Notes under the pieces: generated by a model
Databases searched by the model: none
Told to the model about the DNA's origin: nothing
The model's input: only the letters and a program-made list of their open reading frames with translations
Source of the DNA: Nocardiopsis xinjiangensis YIM 90004
GTDB lineage: Bacteria > Actinomycetota > Actinomycetes > Streptosporangiales > Streptosporangiaceae
NCBI RefSeq assembly: GCF_000341145.1
Contig: NZ_ANBE01000009.1
Coordinates: 90,197 to 154,196 of the forward strand
DNA: 64,000 bases
Direction of reading: 5' to 3'
Shown here: positions 1 through 9,800 of the stretch, one piece after another
Layout of the letters: each line of letters begins with the position of its first letter
Position numbering within the stretch: position 1 is the first letter of the stretch
Program-made: the position numbers and the translations under genes

Positions 1-1
1 T

Positions 2-670
2 TCAGGAGGTGGGAGTCTCGCCCCCGTCGATCTCCTCGGCCTCCTCGGCCCCGCGCTGCAGGCCCCATCCACTGATACCGCGCCAGGCCAGGCGTGCCAC
101 CAGCTGCTCGGCAGCCTCCTTGGGCACGGTGCCGTGGTTGTTGAGCCAGTACCGGGCGCTGGTCTCGGCCATGCCGACCAGCCCGATGCTCAGCAGGTGC
201 GCCTCCTCGTCGGAGATGCTGGTGTCCTGGCGGATCACCTCGCCGATGAGCTCGGCACAGCGCTGCATGGTCTGCTCGCTCTTCTCCCGCACCGCGGGCA
301 GGTTGCGCAGGTCGGACTCGAAGACCAGGCGGAAGGCCTCACCGTCGCCCGCGACGAAGTCGAAGTAGGCCTGGAAGCTCGCAGCGACGCGCTGGGCGTT
401 GTCCTCGGTGCCCTCCAGGGCCTCGCGCTGCTTCTCGACCAGGGACTCGGAGTGTTCCTCCAACAGCGCCAGATAGAGCTCCAGCTTCCCTGGGAAGTGC
501 TGGTACAGCACTGGTTTGCTGACCCCGGCGCGGTCGGCGATCTCGTCCATGGCCGCGGCGTGGTACCCGCGGGCGACGAAGATCTCCTGAGCCGCGGCCA
601 GGAGCTGGCGGCGGCGCCTGACCCGGGGCAAGCGGGTGCCCCGGGAGCGGGCGTCTGAAGGAGCTGTCAC
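2..670 (-). CDS. TetR/AcrR-family transcriptional regulator
   Basis: A 222-residue DNA-binding repressor-type protein. The N-terminal helix-turn-helix is clear (RRRQLLAAAQEIFVARGYH, then AGVSKPVLYQHFPGK), followed by an all-helical ligand/dimer domain typical of TetR proteins. I place the start at GTG 670 because a GGAGG lies 8 nt upstream; an in-frame ATG at 694 would add eight residues but has no ribosome-binding site. The stop is complete at the window edge. It sits upstream of moeZ as in many actinobacteria. The ligand and targets cannot be read from the sequence. Confidence 0.9.
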   Translation of the reverse strand: MTAPSDARSRGTRLPRVRRRRQLLAAAQEIFVARGYHAAAMDEIADRAGVSKPVLYQHFPGKLELYLALLEEHSESLVEKQREALEGTEDNAQRVAASFQAYFDFVAGDGEAFRLVFESDLRNLPAVREKSEQTMQRCAELIGEVIRQDTSISDEEAHLLSIGLVGMAETSARYWLNNHGTVPKEAAEQLVARLAWRGISGWGLQRGAEEAEEIDGGETPTS

Positions 671-933
671 ACCCACACCCTCCGAACTCGGCATGGCAGA
701 TGCACGCCATCACCGAACATCTGCGTGGCTAGTTCTGTACGCCGCGCCGTGTGTCGGTGACGCGCCGCACAGTTTCTTCTCATCCTACTCCGGCGTAAGT
801 TCCTCATGGGTAGTGCCCGGGGCACGGATGTATCAGGGGACCTGGACGGGACCGCCCGTGCAGGGGCGATGCGCGCCGCGACCGGCGGCGCGGCCGGGTT
901 CTTGCTGAGGGCGAGTTCACACACGCGCCGGTC

Positions 934-1170
934 TCAGCGGTACTCGTCCTCCTCCTCGTCGTCACCGGCCTCCCTGGCCTGCTCGACGACGTCGCCCTCC
1001 GAGCCCTCTGCGAAGGGGAGCCCTGCGGCACGCTCCACCCAGTCCTCCTCGTCGTCCCCCTCGGTGACGTCTGCGTGCTGCTCGGCGGAGTCGGCCTCCG
1101 GGGCGGCTCCGGCGGGGTCCACCTCATCCGGGTCCCGCTGCTGATCGTCGGTCTCGTCGTGAGTGTTCAC
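934..1170 (-). CDS. Small acidic protein of unknown function
   Basis: A 78-residue, very acidic protein ending in a run of Glu/Asp (DDEEEDEYR). The GTG start at 1170 has a GGAGG six nt upstream, which decides it against longer in-frame starts. It contains two loosely similar stretches (APEADSAEQ and EGDVVEQAREAG), a pattern I have seen in short uncharacterised actinobacterial acidic proteins. There are no membrane segments or cysteines. It is divergent from moeZ. Function unknown. Confidence 0.7.
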   Translation of the reverse strand: MNTHDETDDQQRDPDEVDPAGAAPEADSAEQHADVTEGDDEEDWVERAAGLPFAEGSEGDVVEQAREAGDDEEEDEYR

Positions 1171-1448
1171 GAGGTCCTCCCTACTGTCGCGGGTCTCGCG
1201 GACACTACTCTTCCCGCCCTCCGCAGGGGGCAACACCCCGGAATGAAGTCGGGGGAGGCGGTGGTTGTCAACGAGTGGGACGGGCTGCCGTGCGGCTGCG
1301 TGACCCACACCTCCCCGAGATGGGAATGGAATACCCCACCCGTTAGGTTGGGTATAAGTGCAAGCACGCTTCGCTCCCCGCCCCCTCGCCCGGTGGTCCT
1401 CTCGGATGCGGGCGGTGTGAAGCAACCAACAGACTTTGAGGAGTCACC

Positions 1449-2612
1449 GTGTCGCTGCCGCCGCTGGTCGAACCAGCCGACGAGCTGACCGTGGACGAGG
1501 TGCGCCGCTACTCGCGCCACCTCATCATCCCCGAGGTGGGGATGAGCGGGCAGAAGCGCCTCAAGAACGCCAAGGTCCTGGTCGTCGGTGCGGGCGGCCT
1601 GGGATCCCCGGCGCTGCTCTACCTCGCTGCCGCGGGTGTGGGCACACTCGGCATCATCGACTTCGACGTCGTCGACGAGTCCAACCTTCAGCGCCAGGTC
1701 ATCCACGGCCAGAGTGACGTGGACCGTCCCAAGGCCGAGTCGGCGCGGGACAGCATCAAGGACGTCAACCCCAACGTCGAGGTCGTCCTCCACCAGGACC
1801 GCCTGGAGTCGGACAACGCCCTGGAGATCTTCCGCGGCTACGACCTGGTGCTGGACGGGACCGACAACTTCGCGACCCGCTACCTGGTCAACGACGCGTG
1901 CGTCATTCTGAACATCCCCTACGTCTGGGGCTCGATCTTCCGCTTCGACGGTCAGGTCAGTGTGTTCTGGAACGAGCACGGTCCCCAGTACCGCGACCTC
2001 TACCCCGAACCGCCGCCGCCCGGCATGGTCCCCTCCTGCGCCGAGGGCGGTGTCCTCGGTGTGCTCTGCGCCTCCGTCGGCTCGGTCATGGTCAACGAGG
2101 CCGTCAAGCTCATCACCGGCATCGGTGAGCCGCTGGTCGGCCGACTGCTGATCTTCGACGCCCTGGAGATGACCTGGCGGGAGGTCAAGGTCCGCAAGGA
2201 CCCCGACACGGAGCCGGTCACCGAGCTCATCGACTACGAGGCCTTCTGCGGCACCGTGTCGGAGGAGGCCACCACTGCTGCGGCCGACTCCACCATCACT
2301 GCGCCCGAGCTCAAGGAGCTCCTCGACAAGAAGCCGGACGACATCTACCTCGTGGACGTGCGCGAACCCCACGAGTACGACATCGTCAACATCCCCGGCG
2401 CCACGCTCATCCCCAAGGGCGACTTCCTCAGCGGGAAGGCGCTCGAGCAGCTCCCGCAGGACAAGCGCGTGGTTCTGCACTGCAAGTCCGGTGCGCGCTC
2501 GGCCGAGGCCCTGGCGGCGGTCAAGTCCGCCGGCTTCGCCGACGCCGTCCACGTCGGCGGCGGTGTCCTGGCCTGGGCCAACCAGGTCGACACGAGCCTG
2601 CCGACCTACTGA
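1449..2612 (+). CDS. moeZ: MoeZ/MoeBR adenylyltransferase-sulfurtransferase
   Basis: A 387-residue fusion of a ThiF/MoeB E1-like domain (about 15-260) and a C-terminal rhodanese domain (about 290-385). The nucleotide loop GAGGLGS is at 47-53 and the rhodanese active-site loop CKSGARS starts at Cys345. The family adenylates the C-terminal glycine of small sulfur carriers (MoaD, CysO, ThiS-like) and thiolates them for molybdopterin, cysteine and other sulfur pathways. The GTG start has GAGGAG upstream. A TATAAG hexamer at 1353-1358 may be part of its promoter. A 20-bp hairpin follows the gene. Confidence 0.95.
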   Translation: MSLPPLVEPADELTVDEVRRYSRHLIIPEVGMSGQKRLKNAKVLVVGAGGLGSPALLYLAAAGVGTLGIIDFDVVDESNLQRQVIHGQSDVDRPKAESARDSIKDVNPNVEVVLHQDRLESDNALEIFRGYDLVLDGTDNFATRYLVNDACVILNIPYVWGSIFRFDGQVSVFWNEHGPQYRDLYPEPPPPGMVPSCAEGGVLGVLCASVGSVMVNEAVKLITGIGEPLVGRLLIFDALEMTWREVKVRKDPDTEPVTELIDYEAFCGTVSEEATTAAADSTITAPELKELLDKKPDDIYLVDVREPHEYDIVNIPGATLIPKGDFLSGKALEQLPQDKRVVLHCKSGARSAEALAAVKSAGFADAVHVGGGVLAWANQVDTSLPTY

Positions 2613-2679
2613 GGCGGCGCCCGCGCGAGGCCGCTCCCGGCAGCGCGCGAGCCGTACCGGCAGCAGCCGGTCGGGCAGT

Positions 2680-2723
2680 ACACGCAACGGCGCCCGGACT
2701 CCGGTCCGGGCGCCGTTGCGTGT
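2680..2723 (+). terminator. Strong terminator hairpin after moeZ
   Basis: Perfect 20-bp inverted repeat (2680-2699 with 2704-2723) closed by a TCCG tetraloop, starting 67 nt after the moeZ stop. There is only a weak T-run afterwards, as is common for high-GC actinobacterial terminators. Confidence 0.85.
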
Positions 2724-2806
2724 CTTGTGAACTGTGACGAATGGGTACAAACCCTTCCAAGGCCACCGGGCCGACCGGCGGTGGCCCGCTGCTGGGAGGT
2801 GGCGCG

Positions 2807-3187
2807 ATGCGAAGGGGACGTTGGGACAACTGGGTGGCGATCGCAGCAGGACTCGCCCTCGCACTGAGCTGGACCTGGCACTACGTGCTGGGCTTGCCCG
2901 GCGGGTTCATGATGGTGCTGGGCCTCATCACGATCTTGTTCTCCACCATCTCCATCACGCACCCCGGAGCGATCTCGAGCGAGGCCGCCGTGGTCGGGGC
3001 CGGTGTGTTGGCCTTCCTCCTGCCGTGGCTGCTGTCCTTCACCGGATCGACGGCGGCGGCAGCGACCGCCTGGGGGCTGGGCGCCTTCATCGCGGTCCTC
3101 GGGGCCATCGGGCTGCTCGCGGCTCGTGCCAACCGCAAGCGCGACCCCGAACTGGCCTGGTCCAATCACATGCCCGAGGCAGCCTGA
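2807..3187 (+). CDS. SPW-repeat-like small membrane protein
   Basis: A 126-residue protein with about four hydrophobic helices and a short basic tail (RANRKRDPELAW). The opening RWDNWVAIAAGLALALSWTWH and the later FLLPWLLSF resemble the W-x-x-W...S-x-W pattern of SPW-repeat membrane proteins; the match is by eye. The ATG at 2807 has GGGAGG seven nt upstream and is preferred over an ATG at 2741, which has no such site. Role unknown. Confidence 0.75.
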   Translation: MRRGRWDNWVAIAAGLALALSWTWHYVLGLPGGFMMVLGLITILFSTISITHPGAISSEAAVVGAGVLAFLLPWLLSFTGSTAAAATAWGLGAFIAVLGAIGLLAARANRKRDPELAWSNHMPEAA

Positions 3188-3230
3188 GACCGCCGCGCAC
3201 GGGGAGGCCCGACCGAGCCGCACACCCATG

Positions 3231-3254
3231 GGGCCGCTCCTTCCGGGGCGGCCC
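3231..3254 (+). terminator. Putative terminator hairpin
   Basis: A 7-bp GC-rich stem (3231-3237 with 3248-3254) followed by TCTTCC, 43 nt after the preceding stop codon. Confidence 0.45.
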
Positions 3255-3324
3255 TCTTCCGTGGCGCCGGTTCCCGATGGCATGTGTCCCCGGTGCAGAC
3301 ACCGGTTCCTCTAGGGTTGGGCGC

Positions 3325-3642
3325 GTGGTGGACCCCGAACCCGACGAATACAGCCAGGACGTCCTCGACCTGGTGGAACGTATCCCCTCCGGGCACGTGA
3401 TGAGCTACGGCGACATCGCCGAGTACCTCGAACGCGGCGGCCCCCGCCAGGTCGGCGCCGTCATGGCCGGCTGGGGCGGCGCCGTTCCCTGGTGGCGGGT
3501 GGTGCGCGCCGACGGCCGGCCTCCCCCCGGACACGAGGCGCGTGCGCTCCCTCACTACGCGGCGGAGGCCACACCCCTGCGTCCGCGCAGCGCCCGTGTC
3601 GACATGCGCAAAGCGCGGTGGGAGGGGCCCCAGGGCCCCTGA
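3325..3642 (+). CDS. Alkyltransferase-like (ATL) DNA-damage recognition protein, MGMT family
   Basis: A 105-residue protein matching the DNA-binding domain of O6-alkylguanine-DNA alkyltransferases (SGHVMSYGDIAEYL, then GGPRQVGAVMAG). Where active alkyltransferases have PCHRV, this protein has PWWRV (about residues 55-59). The cysteine is thus replaced by Trp, as in ATL proteins, which bind O6-alkylguanine without repairing it and hand the lesion to nucleotide excision repair. The start is one of two consecutive GTG codons (3325 or 3328). It lies just upstream of the adnAB repair operon. Confidence 0.85.
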   Translation: MVDPEPDEYSQDVLDLVERIPSGHVMSYGDIAEYLERGGPRQVGAVMAGWGGAVPWWRVVRADGRPPPGHEARALPHYAAEATPLRPRSARVDMRKARWEGPQGP

Positions 3643-3714
3643 AGGGGACCGGGAACACCCCGTTCTTCCTGGGTGATGGCAGAGACGGTCTTTACCCTTT
3701 GATGAACTGGTGGA

Positions 3715-6700
3715 GTGAACACGTCCTCCTACCGTCTCGTGCGGCGCGCCCAACAGGTGCAGCCGCCGCCTGTGCTGGACGAGAACCAGGCCCGGGTGGT
3801 CGAACACAAGGGCGGTCCCCTCCTGGTGCTGGCCGGCCCCGGCACCGGCAAGACCACCACCATCGTCGAGGCCGTCGTGGACCGCATCGAGCACCGCGGC
3901 ATCGACCCCTCCCGAGTGCTGGTGCTCACCTTCGGACGCAAGGCCGCCCAGGAACTGCGTGAGCGCATCACCGGCCGGTTGCGCCGGACCACGCGCGAGC
4001 CCCTGGCCATGACCTTCCACAGCTACGCCTATGCGCTCATCCGACGCGAGTTCCAGCGCATGGGCGACCTGCCGCCCCGGCTGCTGTCCGGGCCGGAACA
4101 GCTCATGGAGGTACGCGAGCTGCTGCGCGGTGAACTCGAGGACGGCGCCGACGGCTGGCCCGAACGCCTGCGCCCGGCCCTGGACACCCGCGGTTTCGCC
4201 GAGGAGCTGCGCGACTTCCTCATGCGCGCCCAGGAACGCGGACTGCATCCCGAGTCCCTGGACCAGCTCGGGCAGGAGCGTGACCGCGAGGACTGGCGCT
4301 CCGCCGCCGGGTTCCTGGACCGCTACACAGGCCGCTTCGACATCGCCCCGGCGCCCACCCTCAACTACGCCGAGCTCGTGCGGGTGGCCGCCGACATGCT
4401 GTCCGACCCCGAGATCCGCGAGCGCGAACGCAACGCCCACGAGGTCGTCTTCGTCGACGAGTACCAGGACACCGACCCCGCCCAGGAACAGATGCTGCGC
4501 GCGCTGGCCGGGAGCGGGCGGGACCTGGTGGCCGTGGGCGACCCCGACCAGTCGATCTACGGGTTCCGCGGTGCCGAGGTACGCGGCATCCTCGAGTTCC
4601 CGCAACGGTTCCCGACCGTGCGCGGGGAGGACGCCGACGTCGTGGCCCTGCGCACCTGCCGCCGCAGCGGGGTCGGCCTGCTCGCAGCTTCCCGTGCGGT
4701 GGCCCGCCGCCTGCCCGCCGTGTCCGGGGGTGCACCCGGGCTGATCAACGAACACCGCGACCTCGTCCCCGGCGGCGACACCGGCGACGGCACCGTCAAG
4801 CTCCTGCAGGCCGACAACGCCGCCCAGGAGGCCGCCGTCATCGCCGACACCCTGCGCCGCGCCCACCTCGTGGACGGGGTGCCGTGGTCGCACATGGCGG
4901 TGCTCGTGCGTTCGTCGGTCCGCCAGACCCCGGTGCTGCGACGTGCCCTGACCGCCGCCTCCGTGCCCGTCGTGGTCGGCGCCGACGACCTGCCCGTGGC
5001 CGACGAACCCCTCGTGCGGCCCCTGCTGTCGCTGATCCGGTACGGGCTCGCTCCCGCCGAACTCGACGACACGTCCGCACGCGAGCTCCTCACCAGCCCG
5101 TTCGGGGAGGCCGACACCGTGGGGTTGCGGCGGCTCCTGCGAGCCCTGCGCCGACTCGACCTGGACCGCGCCCGGTCCGAGGAGAACGAGGAGGGGTACC
5201 GCCCCACCGGGCGCTTGCTCGTGGACGCCCTCCTCGATCCCCGCGACCTCACGCTGGTCGACCGCGAGGTGGCCGCCCCCGCCACACGGGTGGCGCAGGC
5301 CCTGGCCACCGTGCGTGAGCTCGCCGCCGACGGGGCCGACGCCGAACAGGTGCTGTGGCGGCTCTGGCGCGACAGCGGCCTCGCCGACCGGCTCCTGCGC
5401 GCCAGCCTGGCCGGCGGGCGCCGCGGTGCGGCCGCCGACCGCGATCTGGACGCCGTCGTCGCGCTCTTCGAGAGCGCTGCCCGCTACTGCGACCGCCTCC
5501 CGCCCGGCTCACCCGAAGGGTTCCTGGAGGACCTGGCCGCCCAGGAGATCCCCGGGGACAGCCTCGCCGAACGCGCCCCCGAGGGCGAGGCGGTGCGGAT
5601 CGTCACCGCCCACCGGTCCAAAGGGCTGGAGTGGGACCTGGTCGTGGTCGCCGGGGTCCAGGAAGGGGACTGGCCCGACCTGCGCCTGCGCGGTTCCCTG
5701 CTGGGCGTGGAGGAGCTCGTCGACGCCGACGTGCACTCGGCCGACACCTCGGGTGCGGCCCTGGCGTCCAAACTCCTGGTCGAGGAACGCCGCCTGTTCT
5801 ACGTCGCCCTGACCCGGGCCCGCCACACCCTCGTCGTCACCGCGGTCGGAGGGCAGGACAGCGACCAGCGTCCCTCTCGTTTCCTCCACGAGATGGGGGT
5901 GGGCGACCCCGAACCGGTCGGTACCGGCATGCGCTGGTTGTCCCTGCCCGCGCTCGTGGCCGACCTGCGCTCGGTCGTCACCGACCCCGACGCCCCCGGG
6001 CCGCTGCGCGAGGGCGCCGCCACCCATCTGGCCCGTCTCGCGGAGGAGGGCGTGCGCGGCGCCGACCCCTCCGAGTGGTACGCACTGGTGCCCTTCAGCG
6101 ACGACCGGCCCCTGGCAGGGGAGGAGGAGACCATCCGTGTCTCGCCCTCCCAGGTGGAGAGCTTCACCAACTGCCAACTGCGCTGGTTGCTGGAACGGGC
6201 CGCCGGGGCCTCCTCCGGCGACTCCGCTTCCGCGTTGGGCACCGTCGTGCACGCCGTCGCCGTGCTCGTCGCCCAGGGCAGCACCGTCGGCGAGGTCGGC
6301 CGCCGTATGGACGAGATCTGGGCCGACCTCGACTTCGGCGGCCCCTGGCAGGCCGACAAGCAGCGTGAACGCGCCGACACCATGGTCCGCAAGCTCCTCG
6401 ATTGGGAGTCGGAGAACCCGCGCGAGCTCGTCGTCACCGAGCAGGGGTTCCGGGTCGAGGTCGGCGGTGTCGAGATCACCGGCCGCGTGGACCGGCTCGA
6501 ACGCGACGCCGAGGGCCGTGCCGTGGTCGTGGACCTCAAGACCGGCGGGGCCAAGGCCGAGGAGCTGGGGCGCCATCCCCAGCTCGGCGTCTACCAGATG
6601 GCCGTCCTGCGGGGTGCCTTCGAACGCATCGGCCTGATCGAACCCGGGGGTGCCTCCCTCGTGCAGCTCGGCGAGAAGATCAAGAAGGCCCGGGAACAGG

Positions 6701-6870
6701 CCCAACCACCCCTGTCGCAGGACCCCGATCCCCGATGGGCCGAGAGCCTCGTGCACGAGGTCGCCTCCGGAATGGGCGGCTCCCGCTTCACCGCCACCCT
6801 CAACCAGGGGTGCAGGTCGTGCGCCGTGCGTGCCTGCTGCCCGGTCCAGGACGAAGGACGACATGTCTGA
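3715..6870 (+). CDS. adnA: AdnA-type UvrD-like helicase with RecB-family nuclease domain
   Basis: A 1051-residue protein with an SF1 helicase core and C-terminal nuclease domain, the size and layout of mycobacterial AdnA. Visible motifs: Walker A GPGTGKT (41-47), motif II DEYQD (248-252), GDPDQSIYGFRG just after it, and late helicase motifs in VRIVTAHRSKGLEWD and RRLFYVALTRAR. The nuclease carries GRVDRL, VVDLKTGG and QLGVYQ. Cys820 plus C1033-x2-C1036-x5-C1042 fit the 4Fe-4S pattern of AddB-type nucleases. AdnA pairs with AdnB to resect double-strand breaks. The GTG start overlaps a purine-rich stretch. Its stop overlaps the adnB start by 8 nt. Confidence 0.93.
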   Translation: MNTSSYRLVRRAQQVQPPPVLDENQARVVEHKGGPLLVLAGPGTGKTTTIVEAVVDRIEHRGIDPSRVLVLTFGRKAAQELRERITGRLRRTTREPLAMTFHSYAYALIRREFQRMGDLPPRLLSGPEQLMEVRELLRGELEDGADGWPERLRPALDTRGFAEELRDFLMRAQERGLHPESLDQLGQERDREDWRSAAGFLDRYTGRFDIAPAPTLNYAELVRVAADMLSDPEIRERERNAHEVVFVDEYQDTDPAQEQMLRALAGSGRDLVAVGDPDQSIYGFRGAEVRGILEFPQRFPTVRGEDADVVALRTCRRSGVGLLAASRAVARRLPAVSGGAPGLINEHRDLVPGGDTGDGTVKLLQADNAAQEAAVIADTLRRAHLVDGVPWSHMAVLVRSSVRQTPVLRRALTAASVPVVVGADDLPVADEPLVRPLLSLIRYGLAPAELDDTSARELLTSPFGEADTVGLRRLLRALRRLDLDRARSEENEEGYRPTGRLLVDALLDPRDLTLVDREVAAPATRVAQALATVRELAADGADAEQVLWRLWRDSGLADRLLRASLAGGRRGAAADRDLDAVVALFESAARYCDRLPPGSPEGFLEDLAAQEIPGDSLAERAPEGEAVRIVTAHRSKGLEWDLVVVAGVQEGDWPDLRLRGSLLGVEELVDADVHSADTSGAALASKLLVEERRLFYVALTRARHTLVVTAVGGQDSDQRPSRFLHEMGVGDPEPVGTGMRWLSLPALVADLRSVVTDPDAPGPLREGAATHLARLAEEGVRGADPSEWYALVPFSDDRPLAGEEETIRVSPSQVESFTNCQLRWLLERAAGASSGDSASALGTVVHAVAVLVAQGSTVGEVGRRMDEIWADLDFGGPWQADKQRERADTMVRKLLDWESENPRELVVTEQGFRVEVGGVEITGRVDRLERDAEGRAVVVDLKTGGAKAEELGRHPQLGVYQMAVLRGAFERIGLIEPGGASLVQLGEKIKKAREQAQPPLSQDPDPRWAESLVHEVASGMGGSRFTATLNQGCRSCAVRACCPVQDEGRHV

Positions 6871-9800
6871 ACCAGACCTCCCTCATCACCCCCACCCCCG
6901 CTTCACGCCCGCCGAACTCGCCCGTCTCCTGGGACAGCCCGAACCCACAGCAGAACAGTCCGAGGTCGTGGCCGCCCCGCTGGAGCCGGGGGTGGTCGTC
7001 GCCGGTGCCGGTTCCGGCAAGAGCGAGACCATGGCCTCGCGTGTGGTCTGGCTGGTGGCCAACGGGTACGTGCGCCCCGAGCACGTCCTCGGTCTGACCT
7101 TCACCCGCAAGGCCACCGCCGAGCTGGCCGAACGTGTGCGCAAACGCCTCGAACAGCTCCGCGCCACCGAGCAGCTGCCCGAGGAACTCCTGGACGGCGA
7201 ACCCAGCGTCTCGACCTACAACGCCTACGCCGGGCGCATCGTCTCCGACCACGCCCTGCGCGAGGCCGTCGAACCCACCTCCCGGCTGCTCAGCGAGGGC
7301 CAGGCCTGGCAGCTGGCCTCCCGCATCGTCGGTGAGTACGACGGACCCATGGACCACATCACGGTCGGGGCGGACACCGTCACCCGCCGGACGTTGGAGC
7401 TCTCCGGACAGATCTCCGACCACCTCACCGGCACCGAGCAGGTGCGCGGCATCGGACGGTGGTTGCGGGCCGAGGCCGAGAACCTGCCGAAGAAACCCCC
7501 GGTGGCCACCCGCAACCTGCTCTCGGCCCAGCAGCGCCGCGAACAGCTCCTGCCCCTGGTGGAACGCTACGAACACGCCAAACGCGGCCGCGAGGCCATG
7601 GACTTCGGCGACCAGATGGCGCTCGCGGCGCGCATCGCCCAGAACCATCCCGAGGTCGGCCTCATCGAACGGGGCCGGTTCCGGGTCGTGCTCCTGGACG
7701 AGTACCAGGACACCAGCCACGCCCAGCTCGTGCTGTTGCGTGCCCTGTTCGGGGAGGGCCACCCCGTCACCGCCGTCGGCGACCCCTGCCAGTCCATCTA
7801 CGGATGGCGCGGCGCCGTGGCCGCCAACCTCACCAACTTCCCGCAGGACTTCCCCGTCGGCCCCGGCCGGTCCGCGCCCGTGCGCCGCCTGGCCACGAGT
7901 TTCCGCAACGGCGAACGGGTCCTCGGGGCCGCCGAACGCATCTCCGAACCGCTGCGCGCCCAGGCCGCCGAGGTGCCCGTGCTCCATCCCGGTCCCGCCC
8001 GGCGCGGACGCGGCCACACCCATGCCGCTCTCTTCTCGGGTCAGGTCGAGGAGGCCGAGTGGATCGCCGGCCGCCTCGACGCCTACCTGAGCGCCGGCCC
8101 GCGCGCACCCGGCGGGGTGCGTCTGGCACCCGACGGCCTGCCCTGGCCCGAGGGGGAGACCGGGACAGGACCGGACGGCCGCACCGGTCCCGGCGACATC
8201 GCCGTGCTGTGCCGCAAACGCTCCCAGTTCCCCGTGTTGCGCGAGGCCCTGGAGGAGCGCGGCATCCCGGTCGAGGTCGTGGGCCTGGGCGGGCTCATGC
8301 TCGTACCCGAGGTCCGCGACATCATCGCGACCCTGCGCGTGGTCCACGACGCTTCCGCGGGCAACGAACTCGCCCGCCTGCTCACCGGTCCGCGCTGGCG
8401 CATCGGCCCCGGCGACCTGGCCGCGCTGGGCCGCCGCGCCGCCGACCTGGCCCGGAGCACCCGCCGCGACCTCACCACCGACGGCCCCGAGGAGGACGGC
8501 GGCGAGGAGGACCTGCTGCGCCGTACCGTCCTGGACCTGACCTCCGAGAGCGGCAGCCTCGTCGACGCCGTCGACGACCCCGGGGCGGCCGAGCACTACT
8601 CCGAGACCGCGTACGCGCGCATCACCCGCCTGGCCGAGGAACTGCGCCACCTGCGCAAACAGATCGGCCAGCCCTTGCCCGACCTGGTCACCGAGGTCGA
8701 ACGGGTCCTGGGTCTGGACATCGAGGTCGGTGCACGCAGCGGCCGCGATCCCCTCTCCGCCCGTGCCGACCTCGACGCCTTCGTCGACCACGCCGTGCGG
8801 TTCGTCGGCAACAGCGACACCCCCACCCTCGGGAGTTTCCTCAGCTACCTCAACGCCGCCGCCGAGAAGGAGAGCGGCCTGGCTCCGGGCGAACGGGTCG
8901 GCGGCGGCGACACCGTCAAGCTCATGACCATGCACGCCGCCAAGGGCCTGCAGTGGCCGATCGTGGTCGTGCCCGGCATGAGTGAGGGCTCGGGCGCCCC
9001 GCTGTTCCCCACCAAGCTCAAGACGGGCGACATGTGGATCCAGGGCGAGCACTTGCTGCCCTACCGGCTGCGGGGTGACCGCCTGAACCTGCCCGAACTG
9101 CTGTCGGTGGACAAGAAGGGCGTCGACGACTTCAAGGCGGCCGAACAGGAACGCCACCGCCTGGAGGAACGCCGCCTGGCCTACGTCGCCGTCACCCGCG
9201 CCTCCTTCGCCCTGCTGTGCACCGGCCACTGGTGGGGACGCGACGCCGCCAGCGAACGCGGCCCCTCGCAGTTCCTGGAGGAGGTCCGCGACGCCTGCGC
9301 GGCCGGCGCCGGAACCGTCGAGCACTGGGAACCGCGCCCCGATCCCGACGAGGAGGGCCCGGGGGGCGACGAGGAGGAGTCCGCCGTCTGGCCGCCCGAG
9401 GACGAGCTCCCCGGCGCCGGTACCGCCGTACCCGCGGAGGGGCCGCGCACCCGGCGCGAGGAGATCCTGGAGGGTGCCGCGATGGTCGAGCACGCCCGCG
9501 CGCGCATGCTCGCCGGCGAGGAGGACCCCGACGACCGGCCTGCCCCGCCGGCCGGGCTGCGCAACCGCCTCGGCGGTTGGGAACGCGACACCGAACTCCT
9601 GCTCGCCCACCGCCATGAAGAGGGATCCGGGGCCCGGCCCGGTCCCGTCCAGGTCGAACTGCCCGACCACCTCTCGGTCTCGTCCATGGTGTGGTTGGCC
9701 CGCGACCCCGCCGCCCTGGCACGGCAGATCCGCCGTCCACTGCCCCGCCCGCCCGCGCCGCACACTCGCCGGGGCACCGCCTTCCACGCGTGGTTGGAGG

